Positions 24,062 through 36,134 of a DNA stretch of 64,000 bases are shown in pieces. Origin of the DNA: Malachius bipustulatus (Eukaryota > Arthropoda > Insecta > Coleoptera > Melyridae); contig OU342631.1 in the NCBI GenBank assembly GCA_910589415.1, positions 15,252,001 to 15,316,000 of the forward strand, in the 5' to 3' direction. Positions within the stretch are counted from its first letter, which is position 1; every line of letters begins with the position of its first letter. A program made the translations under genes and the position numbers. The notes under the pieces are model-generated. The model was not told the DNA's origin. It saw nothing but the letters and a program-made list of their open reading frames with translations, and ran no database searches.

Positions 24062-24145
24062 CATAAGTGCGTACTGCTCGTCAATGGTCATGGAGTATTG
24101 TGGTGGGAGGAAGGTCAAGGGAAGGCAGTCAATTGGCGAGTCCAC
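24062..24145 (-). CDS. mbl: muscleblind, candidate 28-codon cassette exon
   Basis: On the minus strand an open stretch begins VDSPIDCLPLTFLPPQYS and ends IDEQYALM. It is bounded by a TTCTGTTTTGGAG|GTGGAC acceptor, with a good branch-point-like TGACTAAT about 20 nt upstream, and an ATG|GTAAAC donor. It is exactly 84 nt and phase 0 at both ends, so it fits in frame between ...GQVQAV and ANPYLTG.... It is not part of the core mbl sequence I recognise, so it would be an optional exon lengthening the linker. The codons look biased towards coding. Transcript evidence is lacking, so it remains a prediction. Confidence 0.5.
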
Positions 24146-25031
24146 CTCCAAAACAGAACCCAATTAGTCACCAACACCGACATTACACCTGGCCCCTCAA
24201 ATCATGCACGTGCCGTATAACGTGTACACTACTCGAGGCAACCAAAATATAAATAACAAACACAACAACAAACATTAATCAAAATTATATAAATAATAAC
24301 GCCGTGCATGTGCCGATTGCCTATTAAACATTACAGGAAAGTGGAAAATGCTCGTCACTTGTGTCTCAAGTTCTTTTCAATTAAATGGCTCTATAGTCAG
24401 AGTAATTCTGCAGTAATTTAGCTGTAGAAATGTAATTAAATTGAGGGCATTTTAAACAATAATCAAGACAATGGTCAGTTAAATTGGAAATAATTAAAAT
24501 CGGCTCCGAGAAATGAGATTCATTATGGAGAAGGGTTTAAAGAGATTATCCTGAAATTTTAATTAAAAGTGGTTACGTTTCGACATTTCAATGCAACCAA
24601 GATATCACACCGACGATTACGCCAGAATGCACTATAATAGTCGTCAATGCAAAGTAATTATGGTGGTAAGTTTTAATAATACAGAACGAGCAGTTTCCAC
24701 CACACCCCCACATATAATAGATGTTAAAAAATTATATAAAAATAGAATTATAAACACGCAAGATGTTATAAAACTTCATAATTTACTTGACAAATATTTA
24801 TCCGGGCGAAAGTTGTAAAAATTATTTCGCAAAAAATACGACAGAAGTTGTATAACGTCTAATAAACTGGGTTTTTCACGGCGTGGTGTTCAAGGGTTAA
24901 TAAAATTAGTCCATGATTATATTCATGTAACTGTGAGTTTCGAGATGACGAAAGTTGGACTTTCCGTGAAGAACCCGGCATTTCCTATTATAAAGAAGCA
25001 GATTAACGACCATGCGATGAACTACACTTAC
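24146..25031 (-). other. mbl: mbl intron upstream of the candidate cassette exon
   Basis: About 0.9 kb of AT-rich intron. If the cassette exon is skipped, the intron runs from 25031 to 23548. No repeat element or additional exon was recognised. Confidence 0.6.
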
Positions 25032-25202
25032 CACTGCTTGAACTTGTCCCGGAACGAGGGCTTGGCCCGGCGATAGGCCCATTTGCTGCATGAGGGCGTT
25101 CTTGAGTGCGAGGTGATTCCTTCCATTGATTAATAACTGATCCTTCAGGTGTTGTGGTGGGTGGAAATATTTGCAAGGCGGTTTCTCTCTATTACAACGA
25201 CC
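25032..25202 (-). CDS. mbl: muscleblind, exon completing zinc finger 2
   Basis: A 57-codon exon encodes GRCNREKPPCKYFHPPQHLK followed by DQLLINGRNHLALKNALMQQ and a short proline/glutamine linker ending GQVQAV. It supplies the second and third cysteines and the histidine of finger 2 (C3-X6-C10-X3-H14). The first cysteine of that finger must come from the preceding exon. This split after ...SIK is the layout I associate with known mbl genes. The acceptor is TTTCTTTCCAG|GGTCGT (AG at 25204-25203) and the donor GTG|GTAAGT (strong; GT at 25031-25030). The exon is phase 0 at both ends. Reading past the donor would add about 40 unrelated residues before a stop. Confidence 0.96.
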
Positions 25203-28200
25203 CTGGAAAGAAAATGACAACCAAATTAATTGATGGTAAATTAAATTTTCTTCTTAATTCTAAAATCTAATGGGAAATGTTGTAGTAGGTGGATATTGGT
25301 GGGTGTTAAGTAGGTAACTTATAGAATCTCGAAACTAACACTGTAAGGCAAGCACTTCATCATTTAGACTACTATAGAATTAAAAGTCCATAGGTAGAAG
25401 GCACTTCTTCATGTCTGGCCCTATAAAGTTGAATTAGTTCGGAAATGATGACAAACTGCCTTCTGAACTTCTCCGTGCGCTGCCTAATAAATCTTAATGT
25501 CTAGGTACTAAATAAAATGGCCGAATGCGGGAAGAGGCAGAGGAATTCGGGTCGCACGCTAGTATCTCCCGGAGAAATTTCCATTTTCTACTTTAGCGGC
25601 TCCGGCGGCAGATACTCAAGGTGGTAGGTAGGTGGTTGTTTCGAATAAGTCAACCTGCGGGTTGCCCGGCTGACGCCGTGCCCCCGGAATCCCTCTCCGG
25701 AGTTAAATAAGTTTGGCGAACAACTTAGGGTGTTACAGGACGTCAGTTTGCCGGGAAATAGGATTGATGCGTCCCATACATCATAGTCTCATGCGGACTT
25801 GCCGTCCTGGCCCCCGTAAATATTCGGATTAACTTTCGATTCCTACCTTCACGCAGACGAGGACAGCCTCGAGCCTGTATACGCAGCCGGGACGGGAGGA
25901 CGTCTTTTATGCTTCGGAGGTGGTGATATTTCGCGGATCATTGGAGACTTTTTTGCTTATATAGCGGAATAAAAAGCTTTCACCCGAAGTACTCTATAAA
26001 AATTTAAAATGTGCCTTTAAGTATTATTTGGAATAAATTTTATCAATAAGGCGTCAGTCAATCAAATTCTTGCTCTTTGCTCTAATTGACTGAGTTGATT
26101 TATCAAGAGAAACTATATTTTTCTGTTGGACACTTCTGGGAGTTTTACTTATAAAAAATTCTGTTAAAAACTATCTTCTCTAAAACTCTTGATGGTTACG
26201 TGTACTTAGTTCACCCCCCAACATTTTGTCATTCTCAGTAAAATTCAAAGTTTCAAAGAAGAATATTAACATGAGGTGGGTTGTAATATCTAATTAAAAT
26301 CGAAATCACTTAATTGAATTAAATAGATCGCAATTAATATCATATCGTACATAATGAGAATATCAGTCATTTAGGTAAGTATTAAACCTTCCAGTAAGTA
26401 AGTATTTTGAGACGATTACAGCCAACGATTTTGAAAGGGGTGTGGGAGAATAAAGGAAGTGAAACCTATACCTCCATACGTAAAACGGAACCCTGGAAGC
26501 GAACTCGGAGAGGCGATAAACTAACAACAAACTATACAATTAAACCATCGGGGCTTACGATTTAAGCAGGAAATTTGTGTCTGAACACGTTAGCAGAATC
26601 CGCAAAGCCTCTGGCGCAGGCAGTGCAAATCTGACGTTTAATACGACAATAGCGACGCCCCAGGATACGATAACAGAACGCGGCAATAGAGCGCCCCGAC
26701 GACAATTTGTGTGTTTGAGGCGGCATAATTGTGCCATCAAGGACGGTCATTGCTTGGGAGACCGGAGAGACTGAGATGAAGCAGATGGCGAACAAATAAC
26801 GTCAATAATTTCACTAATTAAGAAGACACTGGCGACGGTTACTGCGGTTTACTAAACAGCTCTTCGGGCTCGAAAGAACTGCTTCTGCTCAAATTAACCT
26901 GAATATTTAAGAAAGAACAGACTAAGCTCGTAAGTAACTGTGACGATAAAACATTAATCTCCCTCCTTAAATTCGCAATTATTACCTATAGATATACAAA
27001 GCTGAGAAATTCAGCAAGCATGAAAAATATTATACCTTCTGTACTTTTTTGATTCAATTACATTAGGTAATATACATTAGGTGATATTGGTGAACTCAAA
27101 ATATCTTTCACACGGAAAGCTATAGGTATATGGATGGAAAAGCTCGCGTTCGAATCGATTTAGTGAAATATCATCCTCTAGCACTCGACATGGCTTTTCA
27201 TTTCCCAAGCGCGCTATTACCAAAATAATCAAAGATTTTTCCAGCATCCTAGTGAGAGGAACGATTCCATGCGCTATCTAACCAATTGTCGTATCCTTTT
27301 CTTCGACTTAATCCTTCCGACTTCGTCACTTCACCGGCACTCCGAAGAGGCAGCGATTGGAGAGGTGATTGAAGCAAACAAGTCCCTTCCCGATCCAGAG
27401 CCAAAACAGCAGCCAAATCCCCCGATATCCCACTGAACGACAACGCGTTTTCGAGTTAATTAACACCGAGCGACGGTGATAACAGCGTCCCGATAACGCC
27501 GGTGACAGACAAAAGGACCGCCAGGCATTGTTCCTCGCCGGCTATACCTCGCCCTGTCGGGGCCTTCAATTCGCCATGTATTATGTTCCGGAATTTACAC
27601 AACAGGGGCAATTTTTACTAAAACAACCTGCAATGCAATTTGCCAACGTGCCGAGATAAAATTAGTTTAAGTTTAATTGGTCTCACCGGCTCTATATATA
27701 ATCACTACGAGTACATTCGCAGCTACGCGGAGAAGGGTGAAATGATTATTAATCCCAAAGGATTTATTAAATAATACGACACGGTATATTCTTTGTTGTT
27801 AATTCACGTTTTATAATATCAGGGAGGCTTTTACATAATTAAATACACGGTAAACTAACAAGATTTGAAACAACTAACAATAATTAAGGACAAAAAAAAC
27901 ATTGACAACCCCTGTAACCTTTTATTAAACTAACCACATGGATGAACCTTGAACAACGCCGATAATGCGAAAATTTGATGAAAGGAGTTGCGTGTAGGTA
28001 TAGTCTATAATACCGAAAGCCACCGGCTAACTCGATTTGACGTCTACAAAAAGGAAGTCGTTTGATGTGTATCTCTATTTGTGAATAAAAGTAATGTTGG
28101 AGTGTTCCACTAGAAAACAATGGCTGGCACAAGAGTGGGTTATCATATTTCGAACACAAAGTATACATGCGATAGCACAAGGGCTGTACGATATGATGAC

Positions 28201-30458
28201 AGTACGTGGACTTCCCATTAGGGCCGAAATACACGAATACTCTAACCCTAGAATTCTCTAATGGCGAGTTTGCTTTGCACAAGCATAATAAACCCTTTGT
28301 TTGGGTGAACATTAGAAACAGCACAACATCAAGTAGAAGTAATTTTAACAATGGTTGGGTTCAAATCTATATTTTCAATTCTCTTGGATATAGTAAGGTA
28401 AGTAATAATAGTACGAGTACCTAATAAAAAAATCAATATACTTATAATAGATCTATATAATGTTCTTGCATTGAACGTTTAAACCAATCTGATCACAATC
28501 TGATGTCCCATTTCTGTTAAATTTTCTGATTCAAATTAGATAAACGAAGATTGGTGTTCCGGTAGTTTTAATTATTGTTGGGAATAAATGCAGCAACAAG
28601 GCATAATCTTTGTTAGGTACCTTGCGGGAAAGAACGAGAGTTGATAAGCAGATTTGCATTTTTGAAAAATCTTTTGAGTGGGTACGTCGGGGAAAAGGTT
28701 AAAGCGGACCGCGCCGAACATCAAAGCTAATTAAATAGATAGATAATCCTAGTAGTGACCATCTGGTTTGTCCTTCTAGTCGGTGACCGTTTTTTGTTGT
28801 TAGAGCACTTTCTTAAGTAGCGAATGGTAATCTTCCCAAATTATAATCGAATCTTCGAAGTCTGAACGAAATAGCAATAATAAAACTTCAATTCGACAAT
28901 GAAAATATTTAGAGAATTTACTCGGCGCAAGCAAGAAGTGGAGAAATTCCGCTGGAACCGAAGTATGCACGAGATCCAAGCGCATAAAACAAAGACATTA
29001 TATTCCCATTAAACTTGTGCATAAACAAAGTTTAAGTTCGTCATGAATGAAGGGAACTTGGAGGCCTTTTGTTCATATCTATCGGCCGTGCGTAGTCCGC
29101 GTCTGGGAGCCTCGGAATCGGCTATATCGCGGCCTTATTGCGAATCATCCGAAACTAGGCGAAGTGGAGAGGACTTCTCTTGAGAACAGAAATTAATTCC
29201 ACTCAACTGACACCACAGACTCGGTGGCACACTTCAAAATTAAGCAGATATTGTACTCATGCAACCAAGCAACTCGGAACGTTAGAGACGAATTCCTTTG
29301 TAATTTCCAAGAATTTGCTGACACAGCATACCGACTTCATTAGGCATTAAGTAATAATTAATAATAATTGACAATAACATTATAAGAAATTCCAGATCTA
29401 TCCCTATTACTAATTATTATAATAAAGATTTGGTTTAGTTTTTTTTTAAGATTAAATGAAATTTCAATATTATGCAAAATCTACATCCTTTACAAACACA
29501 TTTACATTATTGAAGTAAAGTGATGTTTCATGCACTGACGTAAGTCCGTCTAGGACTTTTGTCGATGTGTCTTTGTCAGGGTAATCCTGATTTGATGCTA
29601 TCGCTTGTCTGCAGAGATCAACTCGCTCGGGAAACCGGCTTGAATACAGACAAGTGTAAATGAGATTGAAAGTTGCCAGAAAACGGCAAAGATGCGCTCG
29701 GCTGAGATGGAAGACCAGATAATGCCAACTAAGCTAAAGCTGTCACACCTATGCGACTTTCTCGGTATAGAAAAGTCACCTACCTAAATAATCTCCCACC
29801 TGCTGAAGAAATACGAATTTAAGCGATTGCGCTTTTCTCCAAAGTGATTACAGTAAATGAAACTGTCGCAAATGAAGCTATGCATGAACCTGAAACCTGT
29901 CGCGATGGTCCATAAACAATAAACACTGATGGAGTCAACACAGACGAATAAGTCTTGAATTACATATATGTATTCTCTTCTACTCTTCTACATATTTACC
30001 TCTATTATAGCTCGTTTTATTACTGTTTATAATATTATTATTTGCTTTTACTGCAATCTAATAGTTTACTGCCGGCCACACACTAGAGACTAAGTATGGA
30101 CTTTCTCACTTGCTAAGGCACACTCCTGCAGTTAAGACTATACGATAAAGAAAACTGGTAACTAATAAGTGGTTGCCTTAATTACAGCGAACGCACTCTT
30201 TATAAGCCAACGGACATGCAAGTTTCGCCTTCATGTCTCAAAGAGGGCCTATTATTAATGAACATTTTGCAGACTTTGTTATTTATTTTTGTACTAATTC
30301 CTAATACTAAAATCATGTCATTTGTCTAATTACGCTTACGAGTTTTGTTTTCAATTTTTGTATATTATACAATAACTAAATATACCTTTTAGTTTCACCT
30401 ACATACGCTTGGCGGCGCTGCTGCAATTGTTCTAAATCAACACAATGCACTCAGTATA

Positions 30459-31085
30459 CAGGATGGAATTTTATCCGAAAACATTGAAATATATCCACAA
30501 CTATGCATCGAATCAAATAGGGTTGGGTTATGAAAGTTGTTCGCCTAGAAGAAACATCCATTGATACCAAACTGGATCATCACCCCTACCCCCTAGGAAT
30601 GGGGAGCAGCCACTTTGAAATCTTAAATGAGAACCCACTTCTTTATCACAGATTTGGATTTTATCGCTAAAATACGAAGAATTTGTCTTGTAAATGTTTC
30701 TCGCCTCGTGGATCTATTGGGTTCAATTTCTGGATGAAAATAAATCGAAAAAATATTAATTTAGTCGATTACAGCGCCACCTATCATGAATCTAGGAAAA
30801 TTCTACAAAAAAATCTTACGTAGGTATTGTTGGTCGTAACATCAGAATCTCCAATAGAAATTTCCACGTAAAGTTCATAACTAAAATTTCAAATTCGCCC
30901 CTCGCACCAGCTGCATGGGGAGAAAAGGGGGGAGCAATTTCCTACCAATTTTCAACCGTGAAATTCGAATCTGCAATAAAAAGTGGATTCTCATTTGAGT
31001 GTTGCGTTTTTGTTAACATTATTTAGAGCTGATCTTTTTCGAAAAACCTCAAAAGATTCATTAACACTCCAGAATTTTGGCTAAA
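30459..31085. repeat. Decayed fold-back repeat, family C
   Basis: The left end reads TATACAGGATGGAATTTT. A block TGAGAACCCACTTCTTTATC (near 30.63 kb) recurs inverted near 30.99 kb in diverged form (AAAAAGTGGATTCTCATTTG), indicating an old inverted-repeat element. It also carries a CCCCTA...GGGGAGCAGCCACTTTGAAA module that has relatives near 35.77 and 57.12 kb. The boundaries are approximate, and it abuts the transposon starting at 31149. Confidence 0.45.
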
Positions 31086-31148
31086 TCATTCGATTCAATA
31101 ATTACATGATTTTATTGAGTAATAATTTTATTACTTTCCACTATTATA

Positions 31149-31655
31149 CAGGGTGTCTCTGAAAGGTGCGGAAAAAAAGCTACCACAAATTCCTGAGGCC
31201 TAAATAAGCCGATCTAACCCAACTTATCTCTGTCCAAAAGTTGATGATTTCGGAGATACAGGGTGTCAAAAGTTCAATTTGGTTTCCGTTTTTCTTAAAT
31301 AACTTTTTTAATAATTAGTATATTTTCACAATATTTGGTTGAAGGGGCTTTTGTGGGGTGAAAAATTGAAAACTGCAATCACTTTTATTGTAAAATTTAG
31401 AGGGCGCCACCTGCGGTACCTTGAACACATTCAAAACGAACTATCTTTTTTGGGCCACTCTGTATTGAACTTTTAAATAAAAATTCTTATTCTCCAACGT
31501 CTTTTACCAAAAAAAGGCATACGTGGTAAGAGTTGATTTGAGCAGCCGTTTCTGAGATATCTGGATTTAAGAAAATCACTACGTGCATGGCCAGGCCTAA
31601 GTAAGTAATTGTATTAATTGAACACAATTTGAAGCAAAGGCGTTGAATTAAAATA
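31149..31655 (+). repeat. Left terminal inverted repeat of the transposon
   Basis: This arm runs from CAGGGTGTCTC through GGCCAGGCCTAAGTAAGTA to about GGCGTTGAATTAAAAT. It is mirrored at 33331-33853. The copies differ mainly by a small indel cluster around 31603-31618, where the right copy has extra TTATTAGTAAAA-like sequence. Confidence 0.85.
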
Positions 31656-31796
31656 ACTGTCACTGAAAGCTACAAAAAAACGACTAGGTACATAAATGTG
31701 GATTTAACTTTATAGGTACTTTAGTTAAAACAGTCAATAAGAGATTTATCAACAACAAAAATTTAGTTTAATTTAATTTAAAAAAAAATGCTTTAA

Positions 31797-32891
31797 TCAA
31801 AATAAATGTTCAAAATGATCTCCATTTTCGTGTATACAAAGATTTATACGTTTAAAAAAATTAAATTGAACTCTTTGGAGCATTTCGTGATCATTTTTCA
31901 AAACGTCCATTCCGGTTTCAATACGTCTCTTTAATTAACCTTCTGTATTTCCTATGGCCTAGAATAATACACAAGGGTTTTCAAAGTTCCGCATAAAAAG
32001 TAATCCATCGGTGTCATAGCAGGCGATCGAGCTGGCCAACTTGTGGGTGCATCATTGGCTCTACCTATCCATCTATTTGGATACTGTTCGCTCAAATAAT
32101 TACCTACATTTATCGAAAAATGTGGAGGAGCACCGTCATTCATAAACCACATTCATATTTGAAGTTCCAAGGGCAGGGGATCAAACAAGTATGGTAATTC
32201 GTTTTGCAGATGTTCCAAATAATTTTCGCCATTAAGTCGAGGTGATAAAATGACAGGACCAATTATGAAAGTGTCTATGATTCCTGCCCACACATTGATC
32301 TTAAACTCATGCTGATAATGGCTTACTTTTGATAAGTAATGGCTTACTTTTGATAAGTAATGGCTTACTTTAATCGCATGAGGATTTTCTCCAGCATAGA
32401 CATGTTCATTGTGCAAATTACTTATGCCACTTCGCGTGAAAAAGGCTTCATCTGTGAATAAAATTCCTTGTGTAAAGTTCCTATCCTGATTCTTCTTGGA
32501 AATAAACCGGCAGAAAGCTAGACGTGGTTCATAATCATGGGGTAAAAGGTCTTATACCCGTTCAACATGAAATGGGTGCAGTAATTGTTCTCTGGTTACC
32601 CTGTTAACAGTATCTTTACATACACCTAGCTCTAAGCGCAATCGTCTGCTGCTGAGTTTAGGATTTTCTTCAATCCTATTTAAAATATCTTCCTCAACCA
32701 CTGGAGTTCTTATTCAGGCGTAAACCTACCTGTTTCACGAAGACGTCTTTCATTAAAGGTTTTATGGTTTGGTAAGCGACGATTCGGAAATCGTTCACTG
32801 ATAATCTGCGAGATTCTAAACCATTTCTTTGGCAATATCCAAAAACCAATAACATATCGTTCATTTCTTCATTAGTATACTGTACGGCCAT
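31797..32891 (-). pseudogene. Broken DDE transposase (DUF4817-type N-terminus)
   Basis: The start MAVQYTNEEMNDMLLVFGYC matches the helix-turn-helix-like N-terminal domain common in insect transposases of this type. Further on, in different frames, are FTDEAFFTR (first catalytic Asp), a GENPHAI...INVWAGI block, MNDGAPPHF (second catalytic Asp) and WPARSPAMTPMDYF (third acidic residue, with the usual SPD changed to SPA). The C-terminal region ends near ENGDHFEHLF. The frame is broken by at least one frameshift near 32.80 kb, an in-frame TAA at 32554-32552 and another shift near 31.95 kb. A 21-bp tandem repeat is inserted in the middle. The gene is therefore inactive, although all major blocks are recognisable in order. 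Confidence 0.85.
32316..32371 (+). repeat. 21-bp in-frame tandem repeat inside the transposase
   Basis: Two full copies of TAATGGCTTACTTTTGATAAG and a partial third lie head to tail. On the coding strand this gives VSHYLSK repeated in frame, inserted between the conserved ENPHAI and HEFKINVWAG blocks. The copies are identical, suggesting recent slippage or duplication after insertion. Confidence 0.9.
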
Positions 32892-33029
32892 TACTAAAGT
32901 AAATTTGAAAATTGTTTGACAATAATTCCAGTGTATGCTTGAATTGTTTTTTTTTTTAGATTCGATTTGACACCAATTACTTACTTGGTTTATAGTGACA
33001 GTGATCTCGTTGATGTAAATTCGTTAAGT

Positions 33030-33320
33030 GGGTCCCGTGGTGTAGTGGATAGAGCGTTCGTCCACCAGCCGGTAAACCTTGGTTCGAAACTCACCAGCAG
33101 CCGAAAAGTATTTGTTGTGCTACTCGAGCCAAAATCGGGATGCACCTTGTGGAAGGCAATGTAAAAGCACCGCATAGTACTCTGCCTCGTAATACTTCTC
33201 AAATAGTGCCTTTCGGACTCTTCCGATAAAAAGGGTGGCCCCAAAAGAGTGAACTTCAACAGTACGCGCACCACAGGCATATGTGAGAGGTAGCTCACAC
33301 CTGAAACCTGGTATGGCACT
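33030..33320 (+). mobile_element. tRNA-derived SINE inserted in the transposon
   Basis: The head begins GGGTCCCGTGGTGTAGTGGA and contains a near-consensus polymerase III box A TGGTGTAGTGG (33038-33048) and box B GGTTCGAAACT (33081-33091), so it derives from a tRNA. About 230 bp of non-tRNA body follow. TTAAGT directly before the head (33024-33029) and again after the tail (33321-33326) is a likely short target-site duplication. There is no coding capacity. It interrupts the transposon just inside its right inverted repeat. Confidence 0.75.
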
Positions 33321-33330
33321 TTAAGTAAAA

Positions 33331-33853
33331 TAATTTTAATTCAATGCCTTCGCTTCAAATTGTGTTCAATTATTACAATAATTTTACTAATAACTACTTA
33401 CTTAGGCCTGGCCATGCACGTAGTGATTTTCTTAAATCCAGATATCTCAGAAACGGCTGCTCAAATCAACTCTTACCACGTATGCCTTTTTTTGATAAAA
33501 GACGTTGGAGAATAAGAATTTTTATTTAAAAGTTAAATACAGAGTGGCCCAAAAAAGATAGTTCGTTTTGAATGTGTTCAAGGTACCGCAGGTGGCGCCC
33601 TCTAAATTTTACAATAAAAGTGATTGCAGTTTTTAATTTTTCACCCCACAAAAGCCCCTTCAGCCAAATATTGTGAAAATATACCAATTATTAAAAAAGT
33701 TATTTAAGAAAAACGGAAACCAAATTGAACTTTTGACACCCTGTATCTCCGAAATCATCAACTTTTGGACAGAGATAAGTTGGATTAGATCGGCTTATTT
33801 AGGCCTCAGGAATTTGTGGTAGCTTTTTTTCCGCACCTTTCAGAGACACCCTG
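33331..33853 (-). repeat. Right terminal inverted repeat of the transposon
   Basis: Inverted copy of 31149-31655, reading inward from CAGGGTGTCTCTGAAAGGTG on the minus strand. It ends next to the SINE insertion at about GAATTAAAATTATTTT. Similarity to the left arm is very high, including the AGTTCGTTTTGAATGTG stretch. Confidence 0.85.
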
Positions 33854-33855
33854 TA

Positions 33856-35660
33856 TATTTCCATCAAAAATTAAAGAAAAATTCCCATTTCAAAGCCAAA
33901 AAAATACAATAATTATCATGAGAAAGAATGAACGTAAATTACCGAGTAAACTACAAAATATTTGAGTCAAGTTTCGTGTGGGAGCAGATAAACTAAACAT
34001 TTTAGCACCCGCATGACGGATTGTGATGTGTTGAAAATGAAACGCAGAAAAAGCGGCGTTTTGTAACGATTCAACACTTAATACGCCCGTTATATATAAC
34101 GGTGAAAAAACCGATAAGCCAATAAAAAATATCCTCCTCCTTACTCTTCTTCTCCATTTTATAAATGTGACAAATGCAGAGGCTAATAACGCTGAATGCA
34201 AACTTAATCTGCGGAATTTATCTAGATGGCGTCAGGCACGGAACGAGGCGGCGATATCACAATGGAAGTCCTTGGCATTTCGAAGGAAACGTGTCGACGC
34301 TTGGCGGGGCTGCTACATTTATTAGCCATTATTGAATGAAACACCGGCTCGAATGTGTGTAATAACATCAAACATAACTAAATAATGAGAAAAGCTGCAT
34401 GGGCAGAGGTAATTCATGAACCGATAAATTGTAATGACGCTTCAATGACGGTAATTTCAGTAAAGAGACTCTCAATCATCCCTAATGGTTAATATACATG
34501 AATTAGTCTGCTTATTATAGACAAGTTGAGATATTAAATAAAAATAGAATTAACCATGGAGAGAAATCATTCAACGTCCACCAGGGAAGAACATTTCTGC
34601 TTTAGGTACTACAGATGGATCGTAAATTATTGCACTAATGAACCTCGTGTTTAATGATACTGCATCTTTTGAAAGTAGATGTCTAAAAATAAAAGCACGG
34701 CTGCATGCAGGAAGAGTGAGACTTATTTCACACACAGACTTTTACACCTCTTAAGAATAACTTAATAAGCTATCCGCTTAGTACTTAGCAAGTAATGACA
34801 ATAACTGTCTACACAACACAGTTTGCGCAATTCTTCGTCGAAACCTTGAAAGTTACTCTGGCTCGTAACAATTTATGAAAAAAAAACATTTATCACAAAC
34901 CGTTTAATCCGTAAACTATTCTCTGCACTTTTTGAAAATATGAACCCGGCCACCAATCAGTCATGCAACACAAATTACAGGAGAGAATCAAGAATGGAAT
35001 ATTGGCAACCGAAGGCGAAACACAGAACATAGTTAGTTTCGCGGGATGATTGATTTATGATGGGGTTTAAAACGTTGGCTGTTCAATGCATGGGATAATG
35101 CGGCAATGCAACTCGTTAAGAGTTATGACCCCCAGATTAAATTCGCCATGGTATTCCTAAAGCAGTATCATTATTATTTACGGTAATAGTCCTGCGGTAG
35201 GCCGTCCATGAATAAATTACACCATACGTCAGGACAGGAAGGATTACCATCATCAACGCTTCCAGCAATGGCCAAGATTATGTCAAAGATGCGAAACGTG
35301 ACTACCAGAATAGCAGACCGTTTAATAGATAATATCCACGCATAAAGCGCAATAAATGTTGCAAAAAGACCACGGGATAAAGTATGAATGCGAAAGAAAG
35401 AATTTCCAGATTTCTGCTTCCTATTCTGACCTAGTGGCGTGAAAACGGTACCAAATTATTGATAAAAGGAATTTTGCATATATCATGTCACTAATTCTTT
35501 AAGAATTCTGTGTTACCAAGTTGAAGATCTCACCACTTTTTCTGACACCCACCTGCGCAAAGCTATAGAGAACGGTTGGGGATGCAGCAAAACCGTTAAG
35601 ATGTCCCTATACTTATTAACTTTTCGAGCTCTATTGCATGGAAATTAAAAAAAATATATA
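33856..35660. other. Intronic DNA, no gene seen
   Basis: AT-rich sequence between two repeat clusters. Short ORFs on both strands show no recognisable motif. I see no splice-site-bounded coding segment or inverted repeat of note. Confidence 0.5.
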
Positions 35661-35943
35661 CAGGGTGAATGGAAAATTCAAATTTTTGTTCCATCTTCAA
35701 TCGTTTTCTTCCGCATAAAATTTTCAGTTATATAAATTTTTCCCATTTTTCATTTGGTGCAATTTTTATCCCCCTACATCAAAACGGGCAGAAGCACTTT
35801 GAAAAATTTCTTGTTTCCCATGCATTACCCTATATGACCAGGTTTGAAATTATCCTATACATACTTATCTCAATTATTATTATTTTTTTTTAAATAGTTT
35901 TTTTTGCAACTTTGACACCCTCAAGTGCTTCAACTTGAGGGTG
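35661..35943. repeat. Fragment of the family-C repeat with a terminal hairpin
   Basis: It begins CAGGGTGAATGGAAAATTC after TA and includes a CCCCCTACATC...GCAGAAGCACTTTGAAA module also seen near 30.6 and 57.1 kb. It ends at a short perfect hairpin in which CACCCTCAAGT (35916-35926) pairs with ACTTGAGGGTG (35933-35943) across a 6-nt loop. This is probably a diverged non-autonomous element. Confidence 0.45.
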
Positions 35944-36134
35944 GTTGAACTTAGATAGGGTGCTAAAATCGAATAGTCACCAGAAAGGGAGACACAAAAG
36001 ATCTGCTCGGTCGTAGTGCAGACACATACAATACAATATGTATAGTAAGTATAATATGACATGAAAAACAGTGCACTTTCCCCATAATTTTTAAGGAAAC
36101 TGACTTTGAACTCGATTTATTTTCGATGATACTA

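Larger units (their letters stand above)
31149..33853 (-). mobile_element. Tc1/mariner-like transposon with long terminal inverted repeats
   Basis: A 2.7-kb element with ends CAGGGTGTCTCTGAAAGGTG on the left and the same sequence inverted on the right, flanked by TA on both sides (31147-31148 and 33854-33855). The terminal inverted repeats are roughly 0.5 kb and still nearly identical, differing by scattered substitutions and one small indel region. Between them lies a broken transposase on the minus strand and, upstream of that, a SINE insertion. High arm similarity suggests fairly recent insertion or arm homogenisation. The element sits inside the long mbl intron in the same orientation as mbl. 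Confidence 0.88.

Noticed and set aside
25840..25900. Possible mbl exon ending GTGAAG|GTAGGA
   Set aside because: The upstream frame does not encode the expected finger 1 or ...DSIK sequence and is interrupted by a stop.
33030..33100. Possible tRNA gene
   Set aside because: Box A and B are good, but the acceptor and anticodon stems do not pair as a functional tRNA, and a long unrelated body with flanking direct repeats follows. It is a SINE head.
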